Shown here one piece after another: positions 23,769 to 30,928 of a stretch of 34,781 bases of DNA. Positions within the stretch are counted from its first letter, which is position 1. Each line of letters opens with the position of its first letter. The position numbers and the translations under genes were made by a program. Location of the stretch: assembly GCA_003023565.1 (NCBI GenBank), contig PXSA01000003.1:1-34781 (forward strand). The letters are read 5' to 3'. The notes below the pieces were generated by a model, which saw only the letters and a list, made by a program, of their open reading frames with translations, made no database searches and was not told the origin of the DNA. This DNA is from Halobacteriales archaeon QS_9_68_17 (GTDB lineage: Archaea > Halobacteriota > Halobacteria > Halobacteriales > Natronoarchaeaceae).

Positions 23769-23902
23769 TACTCCGCGACCGCGAACGTCTTGCTCTGGCA
23801 CTTCGAGCAGCCGCCGTCGGCGAGGGGTTCCACGCGAGCGTCGGTCTTCTCTCCCGGTTGCTGATTCCCGCACTTCGTACATCGGCCCATGACGATCTCC
23901 AT
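23768..23902 (-). CDS. 44-residue zinc-ribbon protein
   Basis: This short frame encodes MEIVMGRCTKCGNQQPGEKT and ends GGCSKCQSKTFAVAE. It has two CxxC pairs (residues 8-11 and 32-35), a minimal zinc ribbon. The start could also be the Met at residue 5 (23888-23890). The stop TAA overlaps the next gene's ATG by one base, so the two zinc ribbons form a compact operon. Confidence 0.7.
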   Translation of the reverse strand: MEIVMGRCTKCGNQQPGEKTDARVEPLADGGCSKCQSKTFAVAE

Positions 23903-23953
23903 GCCTTCGATCGGCGCTCGCGTCCCAACCCCGCTACTCCTGTGTTAACAACC

Positions 23954-23962
23954 AATTTATAA
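23954..23962 (-). promoter_or_regulatory. TATA box of the micro zinc-ribbon pair
   Basis: TTATAAATT on the minus strand sits about 55 bp upstream of the ATG at 23902, in the short gap after the HTH-10 regulator gene. The distance implies a leader of about 25-30 nt, unlike the leaderless genes elsewhere here. Confidence 0.5.
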
Positions 23963-23971
23963 GAAACGAGC

Positions 23972-24643
23972 TTACTCTCCGGACGAGCGGCTGTTTTCCG
24001 CCCCGCCCGACGTGTTCTCGATCAGGTGGCGCGTCCCGCGCCGAAGCCGGGACGAGACCGCCTGCTGGGAGACCCCGAGCGCGTCGGCAACGTCGGACAT
24101 GGTCGCTTCGCGGGGCGAGTCGTAGTAGCCGCAGTCGAGCGCCGTCAGCAGGGCGTCCCGCTGGGCGTCGGTCAACGAACTGTTCGTCTCCTGCGGGGTG
24201 AGCGACTGGACCGCCGTGACCGTTATCGAGATACCGTGTTCGTTCGCGTACCGCTGAAAGTCGGCGACTGCCCTGTGGCTGTCGCCGCGGACTTCGAACC
24301 GCCACTCGTCTTCGGTCCCCTCGCCGACGAGCAGCGTCACCTCCGTCTCGGTGAGGCCCGCGATGATCCCCGCGTACTCGGGCACCCACCCGCACCGCAG
24401 GAGGTACTGCGTCTCGAACTCGTCGACGACCTCGATGTCGCGGACGCCCGGATGCTCCGCGAAGTGCGGGAGGATCTCGTCGACATCGACGCCTCGCACC
24501 CAGAAGTACGGCACCACCGCCGAGCCGTCGTCCCGCGGAACCACGCGCTCCAGTTCGACCGACACTCCCCCCTCCAGCTCCGAGAAGACGCTTCCCAGCG
24601 GGAACACCTCAGCCCCGACGGTGAATTCGACCACGGTGGCCAT
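23972..24643 (-). CDS. HTH-10 (Bat-type) transcriptional regulator
   Basis: The 223-residue protein has an N-terminal sensor-like region of mixed strands and helices (residues 1-155), then the HTH-10 domain: LTDAQRDALLTALDCGYYDS, PREATMSDVADALGVSQQAV, SSRLRRGTRHLI. The family is named for the bacterio-opsin activator and is abundant in haloarchaea. Its ligand and targets are unknown. The start MATVVEFTVGAEVFPLG (24641-24643) is chosen over an in-frame codon 7 residues upstream. The gene just downstream on the same strand is the zinc-ribbon pair. Confidence 0.88.
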   Translation of the reverse strand: MATVVEFTVGAEVFPLGSVFSELEGGVSVELERVVPRDDGSAVVPYFWVRGVDVDEILPHFAEHPGVRDIEVVDEFETQYLLRCGWVPEYAGIIAGLTETEVTLLVGEGTEDEWRFEVRGDSHRAVADFQRYANEHGISITVTAVQSLTPQETNSSLTDAQRDALLTALDCGYYDSPREATMSDVADALGVSQQAVSSRLRRGTRHLIENTSGGAENSRSSGE

Positions 24644-24801
24644 GCCGACCTCACGACCTCTCACGGAGTAAAAACTAGGGACTCGACCGTCGTCGGCCCC
24701 CTGACCGGTCGTCGGTGCGGACGCTCTCGTCGATCCGGCGCGCGGACGTTCGCCGCCGACCGATCAGGTGGCCTTTTGGGGGCCGAACGACGACGCCGGA
24801 T

Positions 24802-25329
24802 ATGCAACGACGGGTCGGGACGAGCCTCTACGCCGGACTGCTGTTCACCGTCCTGGGAGCGATCGCGTGGCTGACCGGCCAGCCCTTCGTCTTCCCGAGT
24901 CTCGGCCCGTCGGCGTTCGTCCTCGCCTTCGAGCGCCGCGTCAGGCAGCGCGAGATGCTCCGGGTCGTCGGGAGCCACCTCATCGGGGCCGTCGCCGGGC
25001 TGCTGGCGTGGACAGTGGTGGCCGCGGGCGTTTCGATCACCGCGGCTCCGGCGGCCGCTTCGGCGGAGGGGTTCCGCCTGGCCGCCGGGGCGACGCTCTC
25101 TATCGTGCTGACGAGTTGGGCGATGGTCGCCACGGACGCGGTCCATCCGCCGGCCTGCGCGACGACGCTCATCGTCTCGCTCGGACTGCTCTCGACGCCG
25201 TTACAGGTCGCCATCATCGTCGCGAGCGTCGTCGTCCTCGTGGAGTTCCACGCGGGCGTCCTGTTCGCGTACGAGCGACTCGTCGGCGACGCCCACCCGC
25301 TCTACCGCGACGACGCCGAGGACGGCTGA
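24802..25329 (+). CDS. HPP family membrane protein
   Basis: The 175-residue protein has four to five membrane segments and the two family hallmarks: FPSLGPSAFVLAF near residue 33 and DAVHPPACATTLIVSLG near residue 115, the latter containing His-Pro-Pro. Some cyanobacterial and plastid HPP proteins transport nitrite; the substrate here is unknown. The start MQRRVGTSLYAG is preferred over an upstream Arg-rich extension. Confidence 0.85.
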   Translation: MQRRVGTSLYAGLLFTVLGAIAWLTGQPFVFPSLGPSAFVLAFERRVRQREMLRVVGSHLIGAVAGLLAWTVVAAGVSITAAPAAASAEGFRLAAGATLSIVLTSWAMVATDAVHPPACATTLIVSLGLLSTPLQVAIIVASVVVLVEFHAGVLFAYERLVGDAHPLYRDDAEDG

Positions 25330-25361
25330 GCGTGACGCCTGTGCTCGAACGCGTGAGCGAC

Positions 25362-25883
25362 TCACCGCCACCGCCGGTGCGCCAGCGCGATGAGGGCAGC
25401 GGCGAACAGCGGCGGGAGCAGGCCGGCGAGGGGCGGCACCGCGTACAGGACCTCGATGAGGGGCGCGAGCGGCCCCGACGGGGGCGTCCGCTGCGCCGGC
25501 GGGACGGTGATGACGAGACCGACGTACAGCGCGACGAGGAAGCCGAACCCGGCGAGCGCGAGGCGGCGGTCGTAGCGCACGTCGCTCCCGACCCGGCGGT
25601 GGCGGCGCGCGACGAGCAACACCGGGGCGAGGACGGGGATCACCACGAGCAGTCCGACGAGGACGTAGAACGACCGCGAGAGGGTAAGCGACCCGCCGGC
25701 CGTGCCGACGGTGTTCGCGACGAGGACGACCAGGGCCGTCCCCAGCAGGAGCGTGACGAGGGCGGTCACCAGCGCGGCGACGACGGCGTAGCCGCGGAAC
25801 GCCCACGAGTCGCTCGTCCGGACGGCGTAGGGGAACGCGCCGGGGAGGCCGCGGTACGTCCGCCCGTCGTCTGCGTCGGCCAT
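25362..25883 (-). CDS. haloarchaeal membrane protein of unknown function
   Basis: The 173-residue protein has four hydrophobic segments (VVAALVTALVTLLLGTALVV, FYVLVGLLVVIPVLAPVLLV, LALAGFGFLVALYVGLVI, VPPLAGLLPPLFAAALIALA) with Arg-rich inner loops. The N-terminal 30 residues are soluble and acidic. The start MADADDGRTYRGLP (25881-25883) is chosen because the upstream extension is Arg-rich. It is divergent from pgi, 91 bp away, and convergent with the HPP gene. Confidence 0.75.
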   Translation of the reverse strand: MADADDGRTYRGLPGAFPYAVRTSDSWAFRGYAVVAALVTALVTLLLGTALVVLVANTVGTAGGSLTLSRSFYVLVGLLVVIPVLAPVLLVARRHRRVGSDVRYDRRLALAGFGFLVALYVGLVITVPPAQRTPPSGPLAPLIEVLYAVPPLAGLLPPLFAAALIALAHRRWR

Positions 25884-25946
25884 TGGCGGCGGTTGGGACG
25901 ACCGCGGAATAAGCGGTCCGATACGCCGCGCCGAACGCGGTACTGA

Positions 25947-25953
25947 CTTATAG
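25947..25953 (+). promoter_or_regulatory. TATA box of pgi
   Basis: CTTATAG is centred 25 bp before the pgi ATG, implying a leaderless transcript. Confidence 0.55.
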
Positions 25954-25974
25954 CGCCGCGCCGCGACTCCAACC

Positions 25975-27321
25975 ATGTACGTCGACCTCGGCAACGCGCT
26001 TTCGACGGTCGCGTCGCCCGGCGTCTCCCGCGAGGCGCTCGAACGCCTCGACGATGACGTCGCCGCGGCGCACGAGCGGATCGAGACCGGCCGCGCTGAC
26101 GGCGAGCACGGCTACGCGTCGCTGAACCTCCCGGAGACGGTCGACCCCGACGCCATCCGGGTGGCCGTCGACCGGTTCGACGACCCCGACGCCGTGCTGA
26201 CCGTCGGCATCGGCGGGAGCGCGCTGGGCGCGGCGACGCTCGCGGACGCGCTCGACTCCGACGTGGACGCCTACTTCCTCGACAACGTCGACCCGGAGCA
26301 CGTCGCCGCCCTCCTCGACTCGCTCGACCTCTCCTCGGTCGTCGTCAACGCCGTCTCCCGGTCCGGCACGACCGCGGAGACGCTGTCGAACTTCCTCGTC
26401 GTCCGCGAGGCCATGGAGTCGGCGGGCGTCGACTGGACCGAGCGCACCTTCGTCACGACCGGCGAAGCGGGGCCGCTCCGCCGCCTCTCGGAGCAACACG
26501 ACCTGCCGGCGCTGGCAGTCCCCGACGGCGTCCCCGGCCGCTTCTCCGTGCTGTCGACGGTCGGCCTCGCCTGCGCGGCCGTTCAGGGCCACGACGTCGA
26601 CGCCGTCCTGGCCGGCGCTCGGGACGGGGCCGATAGCCTCTCCGGATCGCTGTTCGAGTCGCCCGCGTACGCCTACGGGGCCGCCGCGTACGCGCTCGAC
26701 CAGCGCGGCGCGTCGGTCAACGCGATGATGCCGTACGCCGAGTCGCTTGAGACCTACGCCGAGTGGTTCGCGCAGCTGTGGGCCGAGAGCCTCGGAAAGG
26801 ACGGCCTCGGCCAGACCCCCGCCCGCGCGCTCGGCGCGACCGACCAGCACTCGCAACTGCAGTTGTACCGCGCCGGCCCCCGGGACAAGGTGGTGACGAT
26901 GGTCCGGCCCCGCGAGCGAGCGGACCGCGCCATCCCCGAGACGGACCTCGACGGGCTGTCGTACCTCGGCGGGTCGTCGCTCGGCGACCTGCTCGACGCG
27001 GAGTTCGAGGCGACGGAGGCGAGCCTCGCGGACGCCGGCCGGCCGTCGGTCAGGGTCGAGATAGACCGCGTCAATGAGCGCGGCCTCGGCGAACTGCTGT
27101 ACGGCATGGAGGCCGCCTGCGTGCTGGCCGGCGAACTGTACGGCGTCGACACGTTCGTCCAGCCGGCGGTCGAGTGGGGCAAGCGCGCCGCCCGCGGCCT
27201 GCTCGGCGGCGTCTCGGGACCGGGAAGCGATCCCGAAACCCGTCGGGATCCGGAGGAGGCCGACGGCGAGTTCGGAGCGGCCGAGGCCGTCGCCGAGAAG
27301 GAACGGCTCGTCGTCGAGTAA
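25975..27321 (+). CDS. pgi: glucose-6-phosphate isomerase
   Basis: This 448-residue enzyme interconverts glucose 6-phosphate and fructose 6-phosphate. Phosphate-binding motifs GIGGSALG (from residue 78) and SRSGTTAET, the GATDQHSQLQLY region with the catalytic His, and the signature around AESLETYAEWFAQLWAESLG are all present. The C-terminus carries an extra linker of about 20 residues (VSGPGSDPETRRDPEEADGE) before the usual end; its DNA holds an 8-bp-arm palindrome. The enzyme can feed hexose from fructan breakdown into central metabolism, though it is not clustered with the GH genes. Confidence 0.94.
   Translation: MYVDLGNALSTVASPGVSREALERLDDDVAAAHERIETGRADGEHGYASLNLPETVDPDAIRVAVDRFDDPDAVLTVGIGGSALGAATLADALDSDVDAYFLDNVDPEHVAALLDSLDLSSVVVNAVSRSGTTAETLSNFLVVREAMESAGVDWTERTFVTTGEAGPLRRLSEQHDLPALAVPDGVPGRFSVLSTVGLACAAVQGHDVDAVLAGARDGADSLSGSLFESPAYAYGAAAYALDQRGASVNAMMPYAESLETYAEWFAQLWAESLGKDGLGQTPARALGATDQHSQLQLYRAGPRDKVVTMVRPRERADRAIPETDLDGLSYLGGSSLGDLLDAEFEATEASLADAGRPSVRVEIDRVNERGLGELLYGMEAACVLAGELYGVDTFVQPAVEWGKRAARGLLGGVSGPGSDPETRRDPEEADGEFGAAEAVAEKERLVVE
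27229..27250. repeat. palindrome in the Pgi C-terminal linker insert
   Basis: GATCCCGA (27229-27236) and TCGGGATC (27243-27250) are perfect complements around 6 bp. It encodes DPETRRDP in a linker outside the catalytic fold. Confidence 0.6.
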
Positions 27322-27356
27322 CAGCGTTTACTGTTCCGCAGGCCGTAGCCGGGCGC

Positions 27357-28508
27357 ATGGAAGACACGGCAGTCGCCGGAGAGTACGCGTCCTCACCGGA
27401 CCGGTCCCTCGCCCCCGACGCGGGAGCCTCCCTCGCCGGCGTCGCGTTCGCGGCGGCGGTCCTCCTGTTCACGAACGACGTCCTCGACGACGTGACGGTC
27501 GCCGGGGCGGGCGTCGCCGTCGCGGGCGTCATGCTCGCGGCCTTCTTCGGTCGGCGCTACGACGTTCTCGACAACCGCCTCGCCGCGCCCCTCGCCACGG
27601 CGGCGGGGCTCGCGGTCGTCGGTGTCGGCGGCTACGCGCTCGTCGCCGGGTCGTCGGGGGCCGCGCTCCCGCTCGGACTCTCCGCGCTCGCGGTCGGCGC
27701 TATCGGCGCGGTCGTCGGCGGCGTCGGCGGCGTCCTCGCCGCCGTCGCAGACTGGCGGGCGATCCCGGACGCCAGGCTCGCGACCATGTTCCGGACCGCG
27801 TTCGTCAGCACGGGGATCGGTCTCCTGGGGTATCTGGCGCTCAACGTCGCCTCGCTGGTGATCTACGTCCTCGTGGGGGTCACGATCTGGACGGAGTTGA
27901 CGCCGCTTCGCCAGCAACTCGTCGGCGCGCTCGGTCTCGGTCTCGGCACCGGCGTCACGGCGGTCGCGTACCTCCGTCTCTCCGACCGCGACCTCGACTT
28001 CATCGACGTCCGGACCCCCTCGCTCCGCGACGCGGGGCTGGCGGTCGGCGGCGTCGTCGCCATCTTCGTCGGCCTCTACGCGGTCTCGATCGCCATGCAG
28101 GCGTTCGGGGTCCCGTCGTCCGAGCACTCCGTCATCCAGCAGGCCGAGCAGGGGAACCCGGAGATCCTGCTGCTGCTCGTTCCGATCTCCTATCTCGTGA
28201 TCGGCCCCGGTGAGGAACTGCTCTTCCGGAACATCGTCCAGAAGTCGCTGTACGACTCGTTCTCCCGCGCCAGCGCGGTCGTCATCGCGAGCGCCGTGTT
28301 CGCGCTGGTCCATCTCCCGGCGTACGGTTCCGGCGGCGCGGCCGGAACGATCGGGAGCCTCGCGACGATCTTCACCCTGTCGCTCGTCCTCGGCGCGTTC
28401 TACGCCGGGTCGGGGAACCTCCTCGTGCCGGCGTTCATCCACGGCACGCTCAACGCCGTCCAGTTCGCGCTCAAGTACCTCCAGCTAACCGGCGGCCTCC
28501 CGAACTGA
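27357..28508 (+). CDS. CPBP-family intramembrane metalloprotease
   Basis: The 383-residue protein has about ten membrane segments. The C-terminal CPBP (Abi/Rce1-like) domain shows the three metal motifs: E286-E287 with R291 in GEELLFRN, F315-H319 in FALVH, and H362-N366 in HGTLN. Relatives include Rce1 CAAX proteases and bacteriocin self-immunity proteins. The haloarchaeal substrate is unknown. The start MEDTAVAGEYASS follows pgi by 35 bp; co-transcription with pgi is possible. Confidence 0.9.
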   Translation: MEDTAVAGEYASSPDRSLAPDAGASLAGVAFAAAVLLFTNDVLDDVTVAGAGVAVAGVMLAAFFGRRYDVLDNRLAAPLATAAGLAVVGVGGYALVAGSSGAALPLGLSALAVGAIGAVVGGVGGVLAAVADWRAIPDARLATMFRTAFVSTGIGLLGYLALNVASLVIYVLVGVTIWTELTPLRQQLVGALGLGLGTGVTAVAYLRLSDRDLDFIDVRTPSLRDAGLAVGGVVAIFVGLYAVSIAMQAFGVPSSEHSVIQQAEQGNPEILLLLVPISYLVIGPGEELLFRNIVQKSLYDSFSRASAVVIASAVFALVHLPAYGSGGAAGTIGSLATIFTLSLVLGAFYAGSGNLLVPAFIHGTLNAVQFALKYLQLTGGLPN

Positions 28509-28532
28509 GCGTCTGACGACCGTCTGACAGGG

Positions 28533-28539
28533 TTTTATT
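28533..28539 (+). promoter_or_regulatory. TATA box of the small RHH-like gene
   Basis: TTTTATT is centred 27 bp upstream of the ATG at 28563, the leaderless spacing. Confidence 0.5.
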
Positions 28540-28562
28540 CCCATACGGCAACAGATACGTCC

Positions 28563-28712
28563 ATGGTCAGACAGTACTCCGTCGTCTGTGAGGACGACGT
28601 CGACGAGCGCGTGCAGGCGCTCGCCCGGGAGTACGGACTCACCGAGGAAGAGGTTCTGCGGCAGCTCATTCAGCGCGGGCTGGAGCGGACCGAAGCCCAG
28701 CGTCGGTCCTAG
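28563..28712 (+). CDS. 49-residue ribbon-helix-helix-like protein
   Basis: A short frame encodes MVRQYSVVCEDDVDERVQAL with the continuation AREYGLTEEEVLRQLIQRGL. One N-terminal strand followed by two helices, with the turn GLTEEE, is the ribbon-helix-helix (CopG/Arc) plan of small DNA-binding proteins. It has its own TATA box. Its TAG shares CTAG with the stop of the convergent nob1 gene. No toxin gene adjoins it, so an antitoxin role is not indicated. Confidence 0.7.
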   Translation: MVRQYSVVCEDDVDERVQALAREYGLTEEEVLRQLIQRGLERTEAQRRS

Positions 28713-29173
28713 GCGTTCGACGGGTTCTTCCGCGAGAGCGGGCTCCCGCAGATCGGACACCTGTCCTTGTTGTCGTCGAACTCGCGTCCGCAACCCTGAC
28801 ACTGGAACAGCCAGGAGCGCTCCTCGGCGATGCCGTCCCGTGCGATGACCTCCACGGCGACGTTCAACCGCTCCGCCACGTTCTGCATCGCGTAGTCGTC
28901 CGTGACGAGCGTCCCGTCGAGTTCGAACGTCGCCGCTATCAGGCGACTGTCGGTCGTAGAAAGCTCCTCCAGGTCGCCGAGTTCCTCCGCCGCGCGGCGG
29001 ACCTTCTCGGTGGTCTGGTCGCCGGGGATGTGGATGTGCATCCCCGACCCCTCCATCGCGTCGTACCGGTAGGCGCTCTCGTCTTCGAGTTCCTCCCGGA
29101 CCATCGGGACCGTGGCCGTCTGCTCGTCGGTGTGGTACTCGTTGATGAAAGCGGACGAATCGAGAACGTACAT
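28709..29173 (-). CDS. nob1: endoribonuclease Nob1 (PIN domain and zinc ribbon)
   Basis: This 154-residue enzyme cuts the 3' end of pre-16S rRNA in archaeal small-subunit maturation. The PIN domain shows the first acid D5 in MYVLDSSAFI and later acids in TDSRLIA (D75) and VTDDYA (D92-D93). The zinc ribbon has C125, C128, C139 and C142 (FQCQGCGREF, RCPICGSPL). Length and order match archaeal Nob1. It directly follows the PRC-barrel gene with no gap. Confidence 0.92.
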   Translation of the reverse strand: MYVLDSSAFINEYHTDEQTATVPMVREELEDESAYRYDAMEGSGMHIHIPGDQTTEKVRRAAEELGDLEELSTTDSRLIAATFELDGTLVTDDYAMQNVAERLNVAVEVIARDGIAEERSWLFQCQGCGREFDDNKDRCPICGSPLSRKNPSNA

Positions 29174-29419
29174 CTACCGCTGAACGACGATGTAGTCCTT
29201 TACAGCCTGAACGCGCGATATCGGAACGCGGAACCGGCCGCCCGTGTCGGTCTCGAAGTCGATGCTACGCTTCGGGGTCTCCTCGGTGGGCTCGACGATC
29301 ATGTCGTTGAGCTCCCCAGTGCGGAGGTCCATCGTGATGTTGTACAGCATCCCGAGTTCGGTGCCGTCGGACCCCATGACGTCTTTCCCCGAGAGGTTCT
29401 CTGCCAGTATGCCGGACAT
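29174..29419 (-). CDS. PRC-barrel domain protein
   Basis: The 81-residue protein MSGILAENLSGKDVMGSDGT is a stand-alone PRC barrel (ELGMLYNITMDLRTGELNDM, RFRVPISRVQAVKDYIVV). PRC barrels occur in RimM and in photosynthetic reaction centre subunit H; archaeal single-domain versions are linked to RNA metabolism and to cell division. Its stop abuts the nob1 ATG, so the two are co-translated. Confidence 0.85.
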   Translation of the reverse strand: MSGILAENLSGKDVMGSDGTELGMLYNITMDLRTGELNDMIVEPTEETPKRSIDFETDTGGRFRVPISRVQAVKDYIVVQR

Positions 29420-29512
29420 ACAGACCCTTTCCGACTAATGAAATATAAACGCCACGGGGCGGATGACTGTCCGGCATGTTTTAATTCATCGCGGAGCGAC
29501 GCCGAACCGTCC

Positions 29513-29692
29513 GTGAGATCTGTCCGTCGTATCGTGGGTCTTCTCGGTGTGGCAGGAACGAGCACCCTCGACTGGCTCGGACTGATCGTCCCGTTCGTGG
29601 TCTTTCTCACCGTGCTCGTCGTGTACTACCTCTGGGAAGATCGGCGCGAACGGAACCTCCGCGCGAAGTACGGAGGTGATGACGGTGGCTGA
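29513..29692 (+). CDS. 59-residue membrane protein, partner of the broken symporter
   Basis: GTG at 29513 opens VRSVRRIVGLLGVAGTSTLD, then one membrane helix (WLGLIVPFVVFLTVLVVYYL) and a charged tail (WEDRRERNLRAKYGGDDGG). A TATA-like TTTTAATTC is centred about 29 bp upstream. It overlaps the start of the symporter fragment by 14 bp. Small one-helix proteins encoded just before sodium:solute symporters are a known pairing (as with PanF and its small neighbour). The gene itself is intact although its partner is destroyed. A later GTG (29534) could be the start. Confidence 0.65.
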   Translation: MRSVRRIVGLLGVAGTSTLDWLGLIVPFVVFLTVLVVYYLWEDRRERNLRAKYGGDDGG

Positions 29693-29918
29693 CGGACTCG
29701 CCGGCGTCCGGGTCCTCGGCACGTTCGCCGCCTACCTGACGGTACTCCTCGGCATCGGCCTGCGGTCGTCGAAGCTGATGGACTCCGTCTACGTCATCGG
29801 CGGCCGTCGCGTCGGCCCGGTCGTCACCGGGGTCTCCGAGCGCGCCTCCGAGATGAGCGGGTGGCTCACGCCGGGCGTCCCCGGCAACGCCTTCGGGGCG
29901 GGCGTCATGGCGTTTTAC
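29679..29918 (+). pseudogene. 5' fragment of a sodium:solute symporter (SSS/PutP-like) gene
   Basis: The frame encodes MTVADGLAGVRVLGTFAAYL, TVLLGIGLRSSKLMDSVYVI, GGRRVGPVVTGVSERASEMS, GWLTPGVPGNAFGAGVMAF, closely resembling the first 80 residues of PutP-type symporters (helix 1, GGRxxGP, SERASxMSGW). It then runs into IS DNA and stops at 29934-29936. Full proteins are about 500 residues. A short 3' fragment of the same kind of gene lies beyond the IS remnant, so the middle, more than 1 kb, is missing. Confidence 0.85.
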
Positions 29919-30381
29919 CTGAAATTCAGGCGCTAATGCCCCGTCCTCGAGGAGCAACGCAGGCCGGAAACCGAGTAGCGTTAACGAGAGCGAAGCTCTC
30001 GTTCGCACATCGGTACGCTTCGCGCTCTGCGGACGCAGTAGAGTGAGGATACAGCGTTCACAGGAGCGACGCTCTTGTACAGCCCATCAGGAACGCGGTG
30101 CGTTTCCGAGGACGTCCCCAGAAATCGGGGATTCCTGGTGTCGAGGAGGATCGAAGACCCTCCGACCGTTGGAGACCTTTGGTTTCCAGGATGCGAACGA
30201 GACGCGAAGCGTCTCGTTAACGCCTGTGGAGACTGCGCTCCCTACGGACACCGACTCGGTGTCTGCAAAGCGCGTTCGTGAGATCACGTCTCACGGGCTG
30301 TCAGACGCAGTCCGACAACCTCATGGAAGCCCCGCCCTCAACGAGCGAGCGAAAGCGAGCGAGTAGGGGGGAGGAAGTCAC
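29919..30381 (+). mobile_element. IS1341-type (IS200/IS605 family) remnant with tnpB C-terminal codons
   Basis: The left boundary shows TTTAC followed by CTGAAATTCAG, a short palindrome, like the left end and target of IS200/IS605-type elements. The frame ending at 30364-30366 contains PVETALPTDTDSVSAKRV and GSPALNERAKASE, the characteristic C-terminus of haloarchaeal IS1341 TnpB proteins; the catalytic part of TnpB is absent. The right end resembles the usual GAGTAGGGGGG...GTCAC. Two hairpins with the same CGAAG loop (29983-30003 and 30196-30218) and a third (30277-30295) are inside. The element cannot encode a working TnpB. The 3' region of such elements normally specifies a guide (omega/sot) RNA. 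End points are estimates. Confidence 0.7.
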
Positions 30382-30687
30382 GGGTTGTTCCCGGCGTTCG
30401 CCCTGTCGTCGGCGACGTTGGTCGTCGTCTCCCTGTTCACCCGGCCGCCGGAGGGCGTTGACGAGCACTTCGACGTGTTCGACAGGCCGCTGTCGGCGGT
30501 CACCACCGAGGGCCGCGCCGGGGCGACGGCGGCGCTCGGACGGCCCCCGACGGTGCCCGCGACCCCGCGGCCGGCCTCGGTCCGAAGGCGGTCACCGACG
30601 CCGACGACATCCGCGCGCACGTCGCCGCCAGCGGCTACTGGGACGACATCGGCGGCGACTGTGACGAGGACCCGCTTTACGACTAGA
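30382..30687 (+). pseudogene. 3' fragment of the sodium:solute symporter gene
   Basis: Directly after the IS right end a frame reads LFPAFALSSATLVVVSLFTR followed by PPEGVDEHFDVFDRPLS, matching the last membrane helix and tail of SSS symporters. Near 30560 the sense shifts to another frame, which gives AVTDADDIRAHVAASGYWDD to a TAG at 30685-30687. The fragment is therefore broken by a frameshift as well as by the IS. The following 241 bp (30688-30928) hold the infB promoter and nothing else I can name. Confidence 0.7.
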
Positions 30688-30872
30688 GTCGCCTCGTGGA
30701 CCGCGTAACGCTCCGGGTCGCCGACGACCGCGTGGCGCACTCGGACGCCGTCGGCCGAGGTCCCCTCTCGGGACCCGGCGGTCGGGCGACGACCGTGTTT
30801 CGTGTCGTTCGTGCCTCCACAGCGACCTCGCCGCTGAATCGGCGGTATCTAGCCGGACGGCGGGATGACGAT

Positions 30873-30883
30873 ACAATTAAATG
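30873..30883 (+). promoter_or_regulatory. infB promoter and leader
   Basis: ACAATTAAATG is an AT-rich box about 50 bp before the infB ATG. Transcription would start near 30904, leaving a leader of about 25 nt with a Shine-Dalgarno GGTGG at 30918-30922, 6 nt before the ATG at 30929. A leadered mRNA is unusual among the genes of this window. Confidence 0.5.
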
Positions 30884-30928
30884 CCGCGCAGAGTACTTCT
30901 ACATGAGAACCTTCTCCGGTGGTTAGCT

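Noticed and set aside
28563-29173. RHH antitoxin with PIN-domain toxin (VapBC) at 28563-29173
   Set aside because: The PIN gene is Nob1, with a C-terminal zinc ribbon, and the two genes are convergent rather than an operon.
30696-30926. 76-codon frame upstream of infB
   Set aside because: It runs through the infB TATA region and leader, lacks conserved features and is best explained as non-coding.
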